Source of the DNA: Kitasatospora sp. NBC_01250
GTDB taxonomy: Bacteria; Actinomycetota; Actinomycetes; Streptomycetales; Streptomycetaceae
Direction: 5' to 3'
Assembly (NCBI RefSeq): GCF_036226465.1
Contig: NZ_CP108476.1
Coordinates: 8,680,001 to 8,744,000 of the forward strand
DNA: 64,000 nucleotides
Both the position numbers and the translations under genes were made by a program. The notes beneath the pieces were generated by a model. That model searched no databases. It was not told the DNA's origin and saw only the letters and a list, made by a program, of their open reading frames with translations. This document shows positions 7,543-16,739 of the stretch, piece by piece; the first letter of the stretch is position 1, and each line of letters opens with the position of its first letter.

Positions 7543-10500
7543 ATGGGCTTCACCAACCACCCCGACCTGCCGTGGAGCGAGCTGCGCCGCCGGATGACCG
7601 GCGGCCGGAGCGCCGCGGACCGGACGGTGATCCCGTTCCCCGGCCCGCCGCCGGGCCCTGCCGCACCCGCACCCGCACCCGCATCCGCCCGCCCCGCATC
7701 CGCCCGCCCGGCCTCCGCCCGCCCCGCACCCGTCCCGGCCTGGGCCGAGCTGCACGTCCACAGCAGCTTCTCGTTCCTGGACGGCGCCAGCGCCCCCGAG
7801 GACCTGGTCGCCGAGGCCGCCCGGCTGGGGACCGAGGCCCTGGCGGTCACCGACCACGACGGCCTGTACGCGGCCGCGATCCTCGCCACCGAGGCCCGCC
7901 GCGCCGGCATCGCCACCGTCTACGGCGCCGAGCTCACCCTCGGTGCCACCGGTGAACCGACCGGCACCCCCGACCAGGACGGCGAGCACCTGCTGGTGCT
8001 GGCCCGCGGCGCCGAGGGCTACCGCCGCCTGGCCCGCACGATCGGTGACGCCCACCTGGCCGGCGCCGGCAAGCGCCGCCCCAGCTACGACGTCGACCGG
8101 CTCCCCGACGCCGCGGGCGGTCACTGGGCGATCCTGACCGGCTGCCGCAAGGGCGCCGTCCGCCGCGCCCTGGACGTCGAGGGCCCGGCGGCCGCCGAGC
8201 GCGAACTGCGCGCCCTCGCCGAGCGCTACGGCCCTGGCAACGTCCACGTCGAGCTGACCGACCACCACACCCCGGGCGACGACGAGCGCAACGACACCCT
8301 CGCCGCGCTCGCCGCCCGCACCGGACTCGCCGTGGTCGCCTCCACCGCCGCCCACCACGCGTCCCCCGCCCAGACCCGCCTCGCCCAGACCCTCGCCGCG
8401 CTGCGCCAGCGCCGCAGCCTCGCCGACGCCGAGCCCCACCTCGCCGCGGCCGGCACCGCGCACCTGCGCTCCCCGGCCGAGATGGCTGCCCGCCTCGCCC
8501 CCTGGCCCGGCGTCCAGCAGGCCACCGTCGACCTCGCCCGCGCCTGCGCCTTCGACTTCACCACCCTCGCCCCCGAACTGCCCGGCTTCCCCGTCCCGGA
8601 GGGCCACACCGAGGCCAGCTGGCTGCGCCACCTCACCGAGCGGGCCGCCGCCGGCCGCTTCGACGCCGCCGACCGCCGGGCCCACCAGCAGGTCGCCTAC
8701 GAGCTGCAGGTCATCGAACAGCTCTCGATGTGCGGGTACTTCCTCATCGTCCACGACCTGGTCGACTTCTGCCGCCGCCGTGACATCTGGTGCCAGGGCC
8801 GCGGCTCGGCCGCCAACTCCGCGGTCTGCTACGCCCTCGGCATCACCGCCGTCGACCCGATCCGCTACGGGTTGCTGTTCGAGCGCTTCCTGAGCCCCGA
8901 GCGCGACGGGCCGCCGGACATCGACCTGGACATCGAGCACCGGCGGCGCGAGGAGGTCATCCAGTACTGCTACGACACCTATGGCCGCACCCACGCCGCC
9001 CAGGTGGCCAATGTGATCAGCTACCAGCCCAAGCTGGCCGTGCGGGACGCGGCCCGGGCGCTCGGCTACGCGGCCGGGGACCTCGACCGCTTCAGCCGCG
9101 AGACCGGCTGGCACGAGACGCCGCCGTCCGAGGCGGTGCCCGAGGAGGTGCGCGAGCTGGCCGGCCAGCTGCGCGGGCTGCCGCGCCACCTCGGCATCCA
9201 CTCCGGCGGCATGGTCCTCACCCGCCGGCCGATCGCCGAGGTCTGCCCCACCGAGTGGGCCCGGATGCCCGGCCGCTCCGTCCTGCAGTGGGACAAGGAC
9301 AGTTGCGCGCACGCCGGGCTGGTGAAGATCGACCTCCTGGGGCTCGGCATGCTCTCCGCCCTGCACGACGCCTGCGACCTGATCGCCCGTCACCACGGGG
9401 TGCGCTACACCCTCGCCACGATCCCGCCCGAGGACGACGAGGTCTACCGGATGCTCGCCCGGGCCGACACCGTGGGCCTGTTCCAGGTCGAGTCCAGGGC
9501 GCAGGCGTCCGCGCTGCCGCGGATGCGGCCGAGCAGCTTCTACGACCTGGTGGTGCAGGTCGCCCTGATCCGGCCCGGACCGATCCAGGGCGGCTCCGTC
9601 CACCCCTACATCCGCCGCCGCAACCACCGCGAACCCGCCACCGTCCCGCACCCGCTCATGGAGCGCGCCCTGGCCAAGACCCTCGGGGTGCCGCTCTTCC
9701 AGGAGCAGATGATGCAACTCGCCATCGACTGCGCCGGCTTCACCCCGGCCGAGGCCGACCGGCTGCGCCAGGCCATGGGCGCCAAGCGCTCCCACGAGCG
9801 GGTGGCCGAACTGCGCGAGCGGCTGCTGACCGGCATGGCCGAGCGCGGCATCCCGCCGGAGGCCGCCGAGGACGTGTACGGGAAGATCGAGGCGTTCTCC
9901 AGCTACGGCTTCCCGGAGTCGCATGCCGCCTCGTTCGCGTTGCTGGTCTACGCCTCCGCCTGGCTCAAGCTGCACCACCCGGCCGCCTACACCTGCGCGT
10001 TGCTGGCCAACCAGCCGATGGGCTTCTACTCCCCGCAGACGCTGATCGCCGACGTGCGCCGCCACGGCGTGGAGGTCCGCCCGGTCGACATCAACCGGAG
10101 CGCGGCCCCGCCCACCCTGGAGCCAGGCCCTTCGCAGGACGGTGAGCCGGCGATCCGGCTCGGCCTGGAGAGCGTGCGCAACCTCGGCCCCGAGCAGGCC
10201 GAGGCCATCGCCGCGGGCCGGCCGTACGCGGATCTGGAGGACTTCGCCCGCCGCACCGGGCTCGAAGCCCCCGAGCTCGAAGCCCTGGCCACCGCCGGGG
10301 CCTTCGCGAGCCTGGGGCTGAGCCGCCGTCAGGCGCTGTGGTCCGCAGGCCTGCTCACCCGGACCGGCGAGGGCATGCTGCCCGGCACCGCCCCGGGCCT
10401 GCGGGCCCCCGAGCTGGCCCCGATGACCGCGATCGAGGAGACCATCGCCGACCTGTGGGCCACCGGGGTCTCCGCCACCAGCCACCCCGTCCAGCACGCC

Positions 10501-10836
10501 CGTTCCCACCTGGACCGTTGCGGCGCCCTGACCGCCGCCGCCTTCAAGAGCGCCCCTGCCGACACCCTGGTCGCCGTCGGCGGCCTGGTGACCCACCGCC
10601 AGCGCCCGCCGACGGCCGGTGGCGTGCTCTTCATCTCGCTGGAGGACGAGACCGGCCTGATCAACGTCGTCTGCCAGCCGCACGTCTGGGAGCGCCAGCG
10701 CCGCACCGCACTGCAGAACGCCGGCCTGCTGGTCCACGGCACCGTGGAGCGCCGCGACGGCGCGGCCAACCTGGTCGCCAGCCGCCTGACCCCGCTCACC
10801 CTCGCCCCGGGCACCCGCAGCCGCGACTTCCGGTGA
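7543..10836 (+). CDS. dnaE2: Error-prone DNA polymerase III alpha, DnaE2
   Basis: The 1097-residue protein begins with a repetitive Ala/Pro/Ser/Arg segment (ARPAS repeats near residues 44-62) and then the PHP domain (HVHSSFSFLDG from about residue 70). The polymerase core has PPDIDLDIEHRRREEVIQY near residue 457, the acidic catalytic motif in the form seen in DnaE2 as opposed to replicative DnaE1. The C-terminus holds helix-hairpin-helix and OB-like segments and stops without the tau-binding tail of DnaE1. ATG 7543 follows GGAGCAGG. With ImuA' and ImuB it forms the SOS-induced translesion mutasome responsible for damage-induced mutagenesis. Confidence 0.95.
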   Translation: MGFTNHPDLPWSELRRRMTGGRSAADRTVIPFPGPPPGPAAPAPAPASARPASARPASARPAPVPAWAELHVHSSFSFLDGASAPEDLVAEAARLGTEALAVTDHDGLYAAAILATEARRAGIATVYGAELTLGATGEPTGTPDQDGEHLLVLARGAEGYRRLARTIGDAHLAGAGKRRPSYDVDRLPDAAGGHWAILTGCRKGAVRRALDVEGPAAAERELRALAERYGPGNVHVELTDHHTPGDDERNDTLAALAARTGLAVVASTAAHHASPAQTRLAQTLAALRQRRSLADAEPHLAAAGTAHLRSPAEMAARLAPWPGVQQATVDLARACAFDFTTLAPELPGFPVPEGHTEASWLRHLTERAAAGRFDAADRRAHQQVAYELQVIEQLSMCGYFLIVHDLVDFCRRRDIWCQGRGSAANSAVCYALGITAVDPIRYGLLFERFLSPERDGPPDIDLDIEHRRREEVIQYCYDTYGRTHAAQVANVISYQPKLAVRDAARALGYAAGDLDRFSRETGWHETPPSEAVPEEVRELAGQLRGLPRHLGIHSGGMVLTRRPIAEVCPTEWARMPGRSVLQWDKDSCAHAGLVKIDLLGLGMLSALHDACDLIARHHGVRYTLATIPPEDDEVYRMLARADTVGLFQVESRAQASALPRMRPSSFYDLVVQVALIRPGPIQGGSVHPYIRRRNHREPATVPHPLMERALAKTLGVPLFQEQMMQLAIDCAGFTPAEADRLRQAMGAKRSHERVAELRERLLTGMAERGIPPEAAEDVYGKIEAFSSYGFPESHAASFALLVYASAWLKLHHPAAYTCALLANQPMGFYSPQTLIADVRRHGVEVRPVDINRSAAPPTLEPGPSQDGEPAIRLGLESVRNLGPEQAEAIAAGRPYADLEDFARRTGLEAPELEALATAGAFASLGLSRRQALWSAGLLTRTGEGMLPGTAPGLRAPELAPMTAIEETIADLWATGVSATSHPVQHARSHLDRCGALTAAAFKSAPADTLVAVGGLVTHRQRPPTAGGVLFISLEDETGLINVVCQPHVWERQRRTALQNAGLLVHGTVERRDGAANLVASRLTPLTLAPGTRSRDFR

Positions 10837-10854
10837 CCGCCGCCGGGGTCGGCC

Positions 10855-10902
10855 CGGATGCCGGCCCGGATATCGGCCCGGATATCGGCCCGAAGGCCGG
10901 TC
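10855..10902. repeat. Four 12-bp tandem units after dnaE2
   Basis: Two central units CGGATATCGGCC (10867-10878 and 10879-10890) are flanked by variants CGGATGCCGGCC and CGAAGGCCGGTC. They fill the short gap between convergent dnaE2 and the siderophore-interacting gene. No separate terminator was clear, so the array may serve as one. Confidence 0.8.
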
Positions 10903-10914
10903 CGGGTGCCGTGG

Positions 10915-11640
10915 TCAGGGCCGCCAGTAGCCGAGGGCGTGCAACTGGCCGCGGGCCAGGCCGAGCTCCTTGCGGGCCAGCTGGGCCAGCGCACGGGTGG
11001 TGGCGGTGTCGCAGGTGAACCAGAGGTAGGCGTCGGCCAGTTCGGCGGGCGTCATGGCCGTCAGGGCGCTGCGGACCTCGGCCACCAGGTCCGCACCGCC
11101 CCGGCGCCGGGCCACCCGCCGGACCCGGCAGGAGCCGTCGTCCGGCCCGACCGGCAGCTCGGCGTCCGTGTCGTGCTGGGTCTCCAGCCAGACCTGCGCG
11201 GGTGTGCCGGGCAGTGCGGCGAGCAGGGAGTTGACCGCCGGCAGCGAGGCGCAGTCGCCGACCGCCAGCAGGTGTCCCGGCGGCGGGTGCGGCAGGGTGA
11301 AGCCGGTGCCCTGCACGGTGGCCTGGATCCGGTCGCCGGGTCGTGCCGCACGGGCCCAGCGGCTCGCGCAGCCGTCGTGCAGCGCGAACTCCAGGTGGAA
11401 GGTGCCCGTCGCGGGATCCGGCTCCACCAGGGTGTAGGCCCGTTGGTGCGGACGGCCGTTGTCGTCGAACCACAGGCGCACCCACATCGTGGGGTGCACC
11501 CCGGTCGCCGCCAGCATCCCGCCGTCGGTGCAGGACACCCGCCGGTAGTGCTCGGTGATCTGCTCGACCCCGGTCACCGTGAACTCGTAGTCCTTGCCGC
11601 GCATCAGCTTGAGGACGACGCCCTCCCAGCCGTGACCCAT
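10915..11640 (-). CDS. Siderophore-interacting FAD ferric reductase (SIP/ViuB family)
   Basis: The 241-residue protein matches the SIP family in length and order. An N-terminal beta-barrel has the FAD-binding R-x-Y-T motif at QRAYTLVEPDP (Arg67, Tyr69, Thr70), and a C-terminal NAD(P)H-like domain contains GHLLAVGDCASLPAV and ends with the typical aromatic GYWRP. Such cytoplasmic enzymes release iron by reducing ferric siderophores after import. ATG 11640 follows GGAGGAGACC. It is divergent from efeUO, and an iron box lies about 55 bases upstream, so it should be induced by iron limitation. Confidence 0.9.
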   Translation of the reverse strand: MGHGWEGVVLKLMRGKDYEFTVTGVEQITEHYRRVSCTDGGMLAATGVHPTMWVRLWFDDNGRPHQRAYTLVEPDPATGTFHLEFALHDGCASRWARAARPGDRIQATVQGTGFTLPHPPPGHLLAVGDCASLPAVNSLLAALPGTPAQVWLETQHDTDAELPVGPDDGSCRVRRVARRRGGADLVAEVRSALTAMTPAELADAYLWFTCDTATTRALAQLARKELGLARGQLHALGYWRP

Positions 11641-11694
11641 GCCGGTCTCCTCCCATGGCGGACGTGGCGGCTCGGCAGGCCCGAGACCCTGAAG

Positions 11695-11713
11695 TTAGGT
11701 TAGCCTAACCTCA
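11695..11713 (-). promoter_or_regulatory. Iron box upstream of the SIP gene
   Basis: TTAGGTTAGCCTAACCTCA resembles the DmdR1/IdeR consensus, and its core AGGTTAGCCTAACCT is a perfect palindrome. It lies 55-73 bases upstream of the SIP start codon, in the expected promoter position. Confidence 0.85.
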
Positions 11714-11909
11714 ATCTTCAAGATTCCCCCAAAGTTCCGCCGGGCCGCGGTCAAGGTGGCCGGTGCGGGTGGGGTGATCCGGCTCGCGAGTGACCGGTTC
11801 GCACGTGGGGAAATCGGTCAACGTCCAGGATTGAAGCCCAAGTTGGCAGTAGTCTGAATGTGCGCGGGGTCGTGCTCCGACTGCCCCTGCCGGAGGCTGG
11901 ACGCGCTGG

Positions 11910-11934
11910 TTAGGCATGGCTTACCTTATCGGCC
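11910..11934 (+). promoter_or_regulatory. Iron box and -10 immediately before efeUO
   Basis: TTAGGCATGGCTTACCTTA (11910-11928) is an iron box with a few mismatches. It overlaps a -10-like TACCTT (11922-11927). A -35-like TGGACG lies at 11898-11903, and the GTG at 11935 follows the -10 by seven bases, pointing to a leaderless, iron-repressed transcript. The arrangement copies that at 1867-1903. Confidence 0.78.
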
Positions 11935-14052
11935 GTGAACTGGGCTGAGGCGGTACCAAACCTGTTGATCGGCTTGCGCGAAGGCCTTGAGGCCGGGCTC
12001 GTCGTGAGTATCCTGCTGGCCGCGCTGCGCCGGACCGCGGACGGCGGTCGGCGGGTGTCGCCGGCACCCGTCTGGCTGGGCGTGCTGGGCGCGGTGACGG
12101 TCGCCGCGGCCTTCGCGGCCGTGCTGACGTTCTCCACCAGCGTGCTGTCCAGCGCGGGGCAGGAGGCGGTCGGCGGACTGCTGAGCGTGCTGGCGGTCGG
12201 CCTGGTGACCGCCATGGTGTTCTGGATGCGGCGCACCGCCGCCCATCTCGCCCGGCAGTTGCGCGGGGAGGTGGAGCGGGCGAGCGCGATCGGCGCGGGC
12301 GCCCTGGCGCTGACGGCCTTTCTCGCCGTCGGCCGGGAGGGCCTGGAGACGACGCTGTTCCTGTGGACGGCCGTCAAGGCCTCCGGCTCGACGCTGGCCC
12401 CGCTGGTCGGCGCCGGGCTGGGGCTGGCGGGCGCGGTGGCGCTCTGTTGGCTGCTCTACCGGCAGGCGGTGCGGCTGAACCTCGGTGTCTTCTTCGGCCG
12501 GACCGCGCTCGCGCTGGTGGTGATCGCCGCCGGGGTGCTCTCCTACGGCCTCGGGGACCTGCAGGACGCGGGGCTGCTGCCGGGCAGCCACTGGGTGGCG
12601 TTCGACCTGAGCGCACACCTGGACCCGGGCTCGTGGTGGGTCTCGATCATCACCGGGTTCACCGACCTGGCACCGAGGATGACGGTGCTGCAGGTCGTGG
12701 CCTGGGCGGTGTACCTGGCCGTGGTGGTCCCGCTGTTCGTCCGGGCCGGGCGCCCGGCGCCCGCCCCCGCGGCGGAAGCGGCCGCCGCGACCGCGGCGCC
12801 GGCCGCTGCGACCCCCGCGCCGGAGCCGGCCGCCGCCACCCCGGAGCCGGCCCGCGCGGACCGGTGGGAGCGCCTGGCCGGCGGCCGCCTGTGGACGGTG
12901 GCCGGGGTGCTGGTGGTGGTGCCCGCGCTGGCCGCCACGACCGCGATCGCGCTGCTGCCCGACGGCACCGCGGCGGCCGTCGAAGCGGTCACGGTGACCC
13001 GCAAGACGTGCGCCGACGAGTGGACCTCCGGCCACACCGGCACGCAGACCTTCTCGGTCGACAACAAGTCCGGCCAGTCCGGTGAGATCAACCTGGTCAA
13101 CTCCAGCGGCGCGGTGGTCGCCGAGATCGAGACGATCGGCCCGGCCACCACCGCTCAGATGACGGCCACCCTGGGCAGCGGCGCCTACACCATCAACTGC
13201 CTGATGTCGGGGAGGACCACCTCCTCCGCCACCGTGGCGGTCAGCGGTCACACCGGCCGGACGGCGCCGCTGGCCGTGAAGCCGGTCAGCGTCGACGACC
13301 TCACCCCGCCCGACACCGCCTACCAGCAGTACGCCGCGGGCGTGCTCATCCAGCTGTCCGGCGCGGTGGCGGCCATCACCGCGGACCTCCGGGCGAACGA
13401 CCTCGCCAAGGCGAAGACCGACTGGCTCACCGCCCAGCTGGACTGGGAGAAGGTCGGCGCCTCCTACGACAGCTTCGGCGACGAGGGCACCGCCGTCGAC
13501 GGCCTCCCGGACGGGCTGCCCGGCGGCGTGCAGGACAGCGGCTTCACCGGCCTGCACCGCCTGGAGTACGGCCTGTGGCACGGTCAGAGCGCCGCCGACC
13601 TGCTGCCCGTGGCGAACACCCTCACCACCGACGTCGCGACCGTCAGCGCCAAGCTGACCACCGACGACGAGGCCGGTGACCCGACCAACCTGCCGACCCG
13701 CGCGCACGAGATCCTGGAGGACGCGCTGCGCGACCACCTCTCGGGGATCGACGACGAGGGCGCCGGCGCCGCCTACCCGGAGACCTCCGCCGACGTCCAG
13801 GTGACCCGGACCGTGCTCGCCGAACTCACCCCGCTGATCAACGCCCGGGCCCCCAAACTCCTGGCGACGACCGACCAGCAGCTGGACGCACTGGACTCCG
13901 CGCTGCTCGCCACCCAGACCAACGGCAACTGGACCGCCCCGCAGCAGATCCCGCTCGCGGCCCGCCAGCGCGTCGACGCCGCCATCGGCACCCTCCTGGA
14001 AACGCTCGACCAGGTTCCGGACCTGCTCGAGGTCCCGCCTTCCGCCCAGTGA
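11935..14052 (+). CDS. EfeU-EfeO fusion: iron permease joined to its periplasmic iron-binding partner
   Basis: The 705-residue protein combines two normally separate proteins. Residues 1 to about 265 form an FTR1/EfeU permease with several membrane helices and both REGLE motifs (Arg15-Glu19 and Arg134-Glu138). An Ala/Pro/Glu linker (about 268-310) leads to one further membrane helix near 320-340. An EfeO part follows outside the cell, with a cupredoxin-like domain (KTCADEW to NCLMSG, about 355-425) and an M75/imelysin domain with LHRLEYG (HxxE, about 541). EfeUOB imports iron, with EfeO delivering it to EfeU. GTG is the likely start. efeB follows within 100 bases. Confidence 0.88.
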   Translation: MNWAEAVPNLLIGLREGLEAGLVVSILLAALRRTADGGRRVSPAPVWLGVLGAVTVAAAFAAVLTFSTSVLSSAGQEAVGGLLSVLAVGLVTAMVFWMRRTAAHLARQLRGEVERASAIGAGALALTAFLAVGREGLETTLFLWTAVKASGSTLAPLVGAGLGLAGAVALCWLLYRQAVRLNLGVFFGRTALALVVIAAGVLSYGLGDLQDAGLLPGSHWVAFDLSAHLDPGSWWVSIITGFTDLAPRMTVLQVVAWAVYLAVVVPLFVRAGRPAPAPAAEAAAATAAPAAATPAPEPAAATPEPARADRWERLAGGRLWTVAGVLVVVPALAATTAIALLPDGTAAAVEAVTVTRKTCADEWTSGHTGTQTFSVDNKSGQSGEINLVNSSGAVVAEIETIGPATTAQMTATLGSGAYTINCLMSGRTTSSATVAVSGHTGRTAPLAVKPVSVDDLTPPDTAYQQYAAGVLIQLSGAVAAITADLRANDLAKAKTDWLTAQLDWEKVGASYDSFGDEGTAVDGLPDGLPGGVQDSGFTGLHRLEYGLWHGQSAADLLPVANTLTTDVATVSAKLTTDDEAGDPTNLPTRAHEILEDALRDHLSGIDDEGAGAAYPETSADVQVTRTVLAELTPLINARAPKLLATTDQQLDALDSALLATQTNGNWTAPQQIPLAARQRVDAAIGTLLETLDQVPDLLEVPPSAQ

Positions 14053-14149
14053 GCCTTCCGCCCTCCGCCCAGTGACCCTCCCGGGCACCGGGCGGCCGGA
14101 CCACAGACCAGCACGCAGACGAGACGAAAGAAAGAGCGGGCCCTCAACC

Positions 14150-15382
14150 ATGGACGTCAGCCGTCGCAGATTCCTCTCCGGTGCCGCCGTGGGCGCGGCC
14201 GGAACCGCACTGACCGGCGGAATGCTGATCGGCGGCGCCCAGGCCGACGCCCACGCGGCGGCCGGCGGCCCGGCCGCCGCCGACTCCTACCCCTTCCACG
14301 GCGCCCACCAGTCCGGCATCCTCACCCCCGGCCCGTCCGGCAAGCAGAACGCCTCCTGCTACGCGGCCTTCGACGTGACCGCCAAGGACAAGGGCGCACT
14401 CGCCGACCTGATGCACACCCTCACCGACCGGGCCCGCGCCCTCACCACCGGCGGCGCGGCCCCGGACCTGGGCGTCGGCCAGCCCCCGGCCGACAGCGAC
14501 GTCCTCGGCCCGGACATACCGGCCGACGGACTGACCGTCACCACCTCGGTGGGCGCCAGCCTCTTCGACGACCGCTTCGGCCTCGGCGGGCACAAGCCGA
14601 AGAACCTCACGCCGATGCGCATCTTCCCCAACGACTCGCCCGAACCGGCCTGGCTGCACGGCGACCTGCTGCTCCAGATCTGCGCCAACCACCCCGACAC
14701 CGTCCACCACACCATCCGCGACATCGCCAAGCACACCCGCGGCGCCATGCAGCTGCGCTGGAAGATCGAGGGCTACAACTCCCCGCCCCGGCCCTCCGGC
14801 ACCGGCCGTAACCTGCTCGGCTTCAAGGACGGCACCGCCAACCCCACCGGCGGCACCGCTGAGCAGCTGATCTGGGTCGACGACCCCACCGAGCCCGCCT
14901 GGGCCCAGGGCGGCTCCTACCAGGTCGTCCGGCTCATCCGGATGCTCGTCGAGTTCTGGGACCGGGTCTCCATCAGCGAGCAGGAGAACATGTTCGGCCG
15001 CCGCCGCGACACCGGCGCACCGCTGGACGGCACCAACGAGTTCGACACCCCGGACTACGGCGCCGACCCCAAGGGCAACGTCATCCCGCTCGACTCGCAC
15101 ATCCGGCTCGCCAACCCCCGCACCCCCGACACCGCCGACCAGCGACTGCTGCGCCGCTCCTACAACTACGACCTGGGGCTGGACCAGAACGGCAACATCC
15201 AGTCCGGGCACATCTTCGCCTGCTACCAGCAGGACGTGAAGCGCCAGTTCGAGACCGTCCAGACCCGGCTGGTCAACGAGCCCCTGATCGACTACGTCCA
15301 GCCCTTCGGCGGCGGCTACTTCTTCGTGCTGCCCGGTGTCGCCGACGCCCAGGACTGGTACGGGCGGGCCCTGCTCAGCTGA
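14150..15382 (+). CDS. efeB: EfeB, Tat-exported DyP-type heme peroxidase
   Basis: ATG 14150 gives 410 residues starting with a twin-arginine signal (SRRRFLS) and an Ala/Gly-rich hydrophobic segment. The DyP hallmark GFKDGTANP is present, with the catalytic Asp near residue 227. EfeB in the EfeUOB system binds heme and oxidises ferrous iron, or releases iron from heme, outside the membrane before transport. A purine-rich GAAAGAAAGAGCGG precedes the start. It lies 97 bases after efeUO and is probably co-transcribed under the same iron box. Its last eight bases overlap the end of the convergent AlaRS-like gene. Confidence 0.92.
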   Translation: MDVSRRRFLSGAAVGAAGTALTGGMLIGGAQADAHAAAGGPAAADSYPFHGAHQSGILTPGPSGKQNASCYAAFDVTAKDKGALADLMHTLTDRARALTTGGAAPDLGVGQPPADSDVLGPDIPADGLTVTTSVGASLFDDRFGLGGHKPKNLTPMRIFPNDSPEPAWLHGDLLLQICANHPDTVHHTIRDIAKHTRGAMQLRWKIEGYNSPPRPSGTGRNLLGFKDGTANPTGGTAEQLIWVDDPTEPAWAQGGSYQVVRLIRMLVEFWDRVSISEQENMFGRRRDTGAPLDGTNEFDTPDYGADPKGNVIPLDSHIRLANPRTPDTADQRLLRRSYNYDLGLDQNGNIQSGHIFACYQQDVKRQFETVQTRLVNEPLIDYVQPFGGGYFFVLPGVADAQDWYGRALLS

Positions 15383-16607
15383 CGCCCGGCCGCAGGTGCA
15401 GCACGAGGTCGCGGGGCAGGCCGTGGGTGTCGTGGAGGTAGTGGAAGTCCTCCTCGCCCAACGGCCCGCGGAACCGGGGCCGGGCCAGCACCTGCCGGCC
15501 GCGCTCCAGCAGGCGGCCGAAGCGGCGCTCCTCGTCGAGCAGCGTCCGGCGCACCAGCTCCGGGTCCTCGTCCTGGCGGAAGCGGTCCAGGGTGTGCCGG
15601 ACCAGCTCCTGCGGCAGATCGGCCAGGGTGCGCCCCGGCTCGTCGCGCCGCAGCACGGTGAGCACCCGGCGCACCAGCCGGCGCAGCACATAGCCGCGGC
15701 CGGTGCTGCTCGGGCGCACCCCGTCGCCGATCACCACGACGGCCGAGCGCAGGTGGTCGCAGACCAGCCGCAGTGACGGTTCGTCCAGCTCCCACAGCGG
15801 CGGCACGAGCCGGCGCCAGGGGCCGAAGACGTCGCACTCGAACACCGAGCGCCGGCCCTGCAGCAGCGAGGCGAGCCGCTCCAGGCCGTGTCCGGTGTCG
15901 ATGTTGCGCTGGGGGAGCGATACGAGCGAGCCGTCGTCGAGCCGCCGGTGGCGCATCATCACGTGGTTGCCGACCTCCACCCAGCGGTCGTCACCGGTCG
16001 GCGTCGACTCCGGCGGGGTGTCGCCGGTCCACAGGAAGATCTCCGAGTCGGGGCCGCACGGGCCGGTGGGACCGTTGGACCACCAGTTGTCCTCACAGGT
16101 GAGTTCCACCGGCACGCCGTGCTGCTGCCACACCTCCAGGGAGGCGGTGTCCGGGCCCGTCCGCTCGTCGCCGCCGAAGACCGTGGCGTGCAGCAGTCGG
16201 GGGTCGATGCCGAACCCCTCGGTGAGCAGCCCGTAGCCCCAGTCGAGGCTCTGCGGGCCCTCGTAGTCGCCGAGCGACCAGGTGCCGAGCATCTCGAAGA
16301 CGGTCAGATGGGTGCGGTCGCCGACCTCGTCGAGATCCGTGGTGCGCAGGCAGCGCTGCACGTTGACCAGCCGTCGGCCCAGCGGGTGGGGGCGGCCTTC
16401 GAGGTAGGGGGTGAGCGGGTGCATGCCCGAGGTGGTGAAGAGCACCGGGTCGCCGGGCGGCGGGAGCAGGGTCGAGCCGGTGATGCTGCGGTGGCCGCGG
16501 TCCTCGTAGTACTCGACGAACGTGCGGACGATCCGGTCGGTGTCCAGGTGGGTGTTCATGCTGGTGTTCACGTCGGTGTTCAGGCCGGTGTTCATGTCGG
16601 TGCCCAT
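15375..16607 (-). CDS. Stand-alone alanyl-tRNA synthetase-like protein, no editing domain
   Basis: The 410-residue product aligns by eye with the N-terminal half of AlaRS. It has a TTSGMHPLTPYLEG block, FEMLGTWSLGDYE, GPCGPDSEIFLW, NIDTGHGLERLASLLQG and DGVRPSSTGRGYVLRRLVRR, which together cover the class II catalytic core and the tRNA-recognition helices. The editing and C-Ala domains of the usual ~890-residue enzyme are absent. Some core positions differ from housekeeping AlaRS. The N-terminus carries a repeated MNTxLNT motif. ATG 16607 follows GGAG. It may charge tRNA, activate alanine for a biosynthetic step, or give resistance to an AlaRS inhibitor; none is proven. Confidence 0.85.
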   Translation of the reverse strand: MGTDMNTGLNTDVNTSMNTHLDTDRIVRTFVEYYEDRGHRSITGSTLLPPPGDPVLFTTSGMHPLTPYLEGRPHPLGRRLVNVQRCLRTTDLDEVGDRTHLTVFEMLGTWSLGDYEGPQSLDWGYGLLTEGFGIDPRLLHATVFGGDERTGPDTASLEVWQQHGVPVELTCEDNWWSNGPTGPCGPDSEIFLWTGDTPPESTPTGDDRWVEVGNHVMMRHRRLDDGSLVSLPQRNIDTGHGLERLASLLQGRRSVFECDVFGPWRRLVPPLWELDEPSLRLVCDHLRSAVVVIGDGVRPSSTGRGYVLRRLVRRVLTVLRRDEPGRTLADLPQELVRHTLDRFRQDEDPELVRRTLLDEERRFGRLLERGRQVLARPRFRGPLGEEDFHYLHDTHGLPRDLVLHLRPGVS

Positions 16608-16640
16608 GGGGTGCTCCTTCGCGGGTGCGAGCGGGGAGGC

Positions 16641-16716
16641 ACCGGAGAACGGTCCGCACGAGCGTCGGAACCGGAGCGTGGAGCGGGCATGAACGCACCG
16701 GCGGACCGTTTCCGGT
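16641..16716 (-). promoter_or_regulatory. Long-range stem in the leader of the AlaRS-like gene
   Basis: ACCGGAGAACGGTCCGC (16641-16657) pairs with GCGGACCGTTTCCGGT (16701-16716), leaving one bulged base. The stem lies on the minus-strand transcript between the putative leader peptide and the start codon. It could act as an attenuator or sequester signal, but no competing structure was proved. Confidence 0.4.
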
Positions 16717-16739
16717 CGCCGGTGGGGGTGGGACGTACG

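Noticed and set aside
5848..10737. A 1629-codon open frame on the minus strand across imuB and dnaE2
   Set aside because: It is antisense to two well-identified genes. Its product is low-complexity Gly/Ala/Arg/Pro typical of a G+C shadow frame.
11711..11917. A 68-codon minus-strand ORF between the SIP and efeUO genes
   Set aside because: It spans the regulatory region next to both iron boxes, has mixed codon use and no ribosome-binding site.
11926..14151. A 741-codon minus-strand frame opposite efeUO
   Set aside because: It is a shadow of a recognised gene and lacks any motif.
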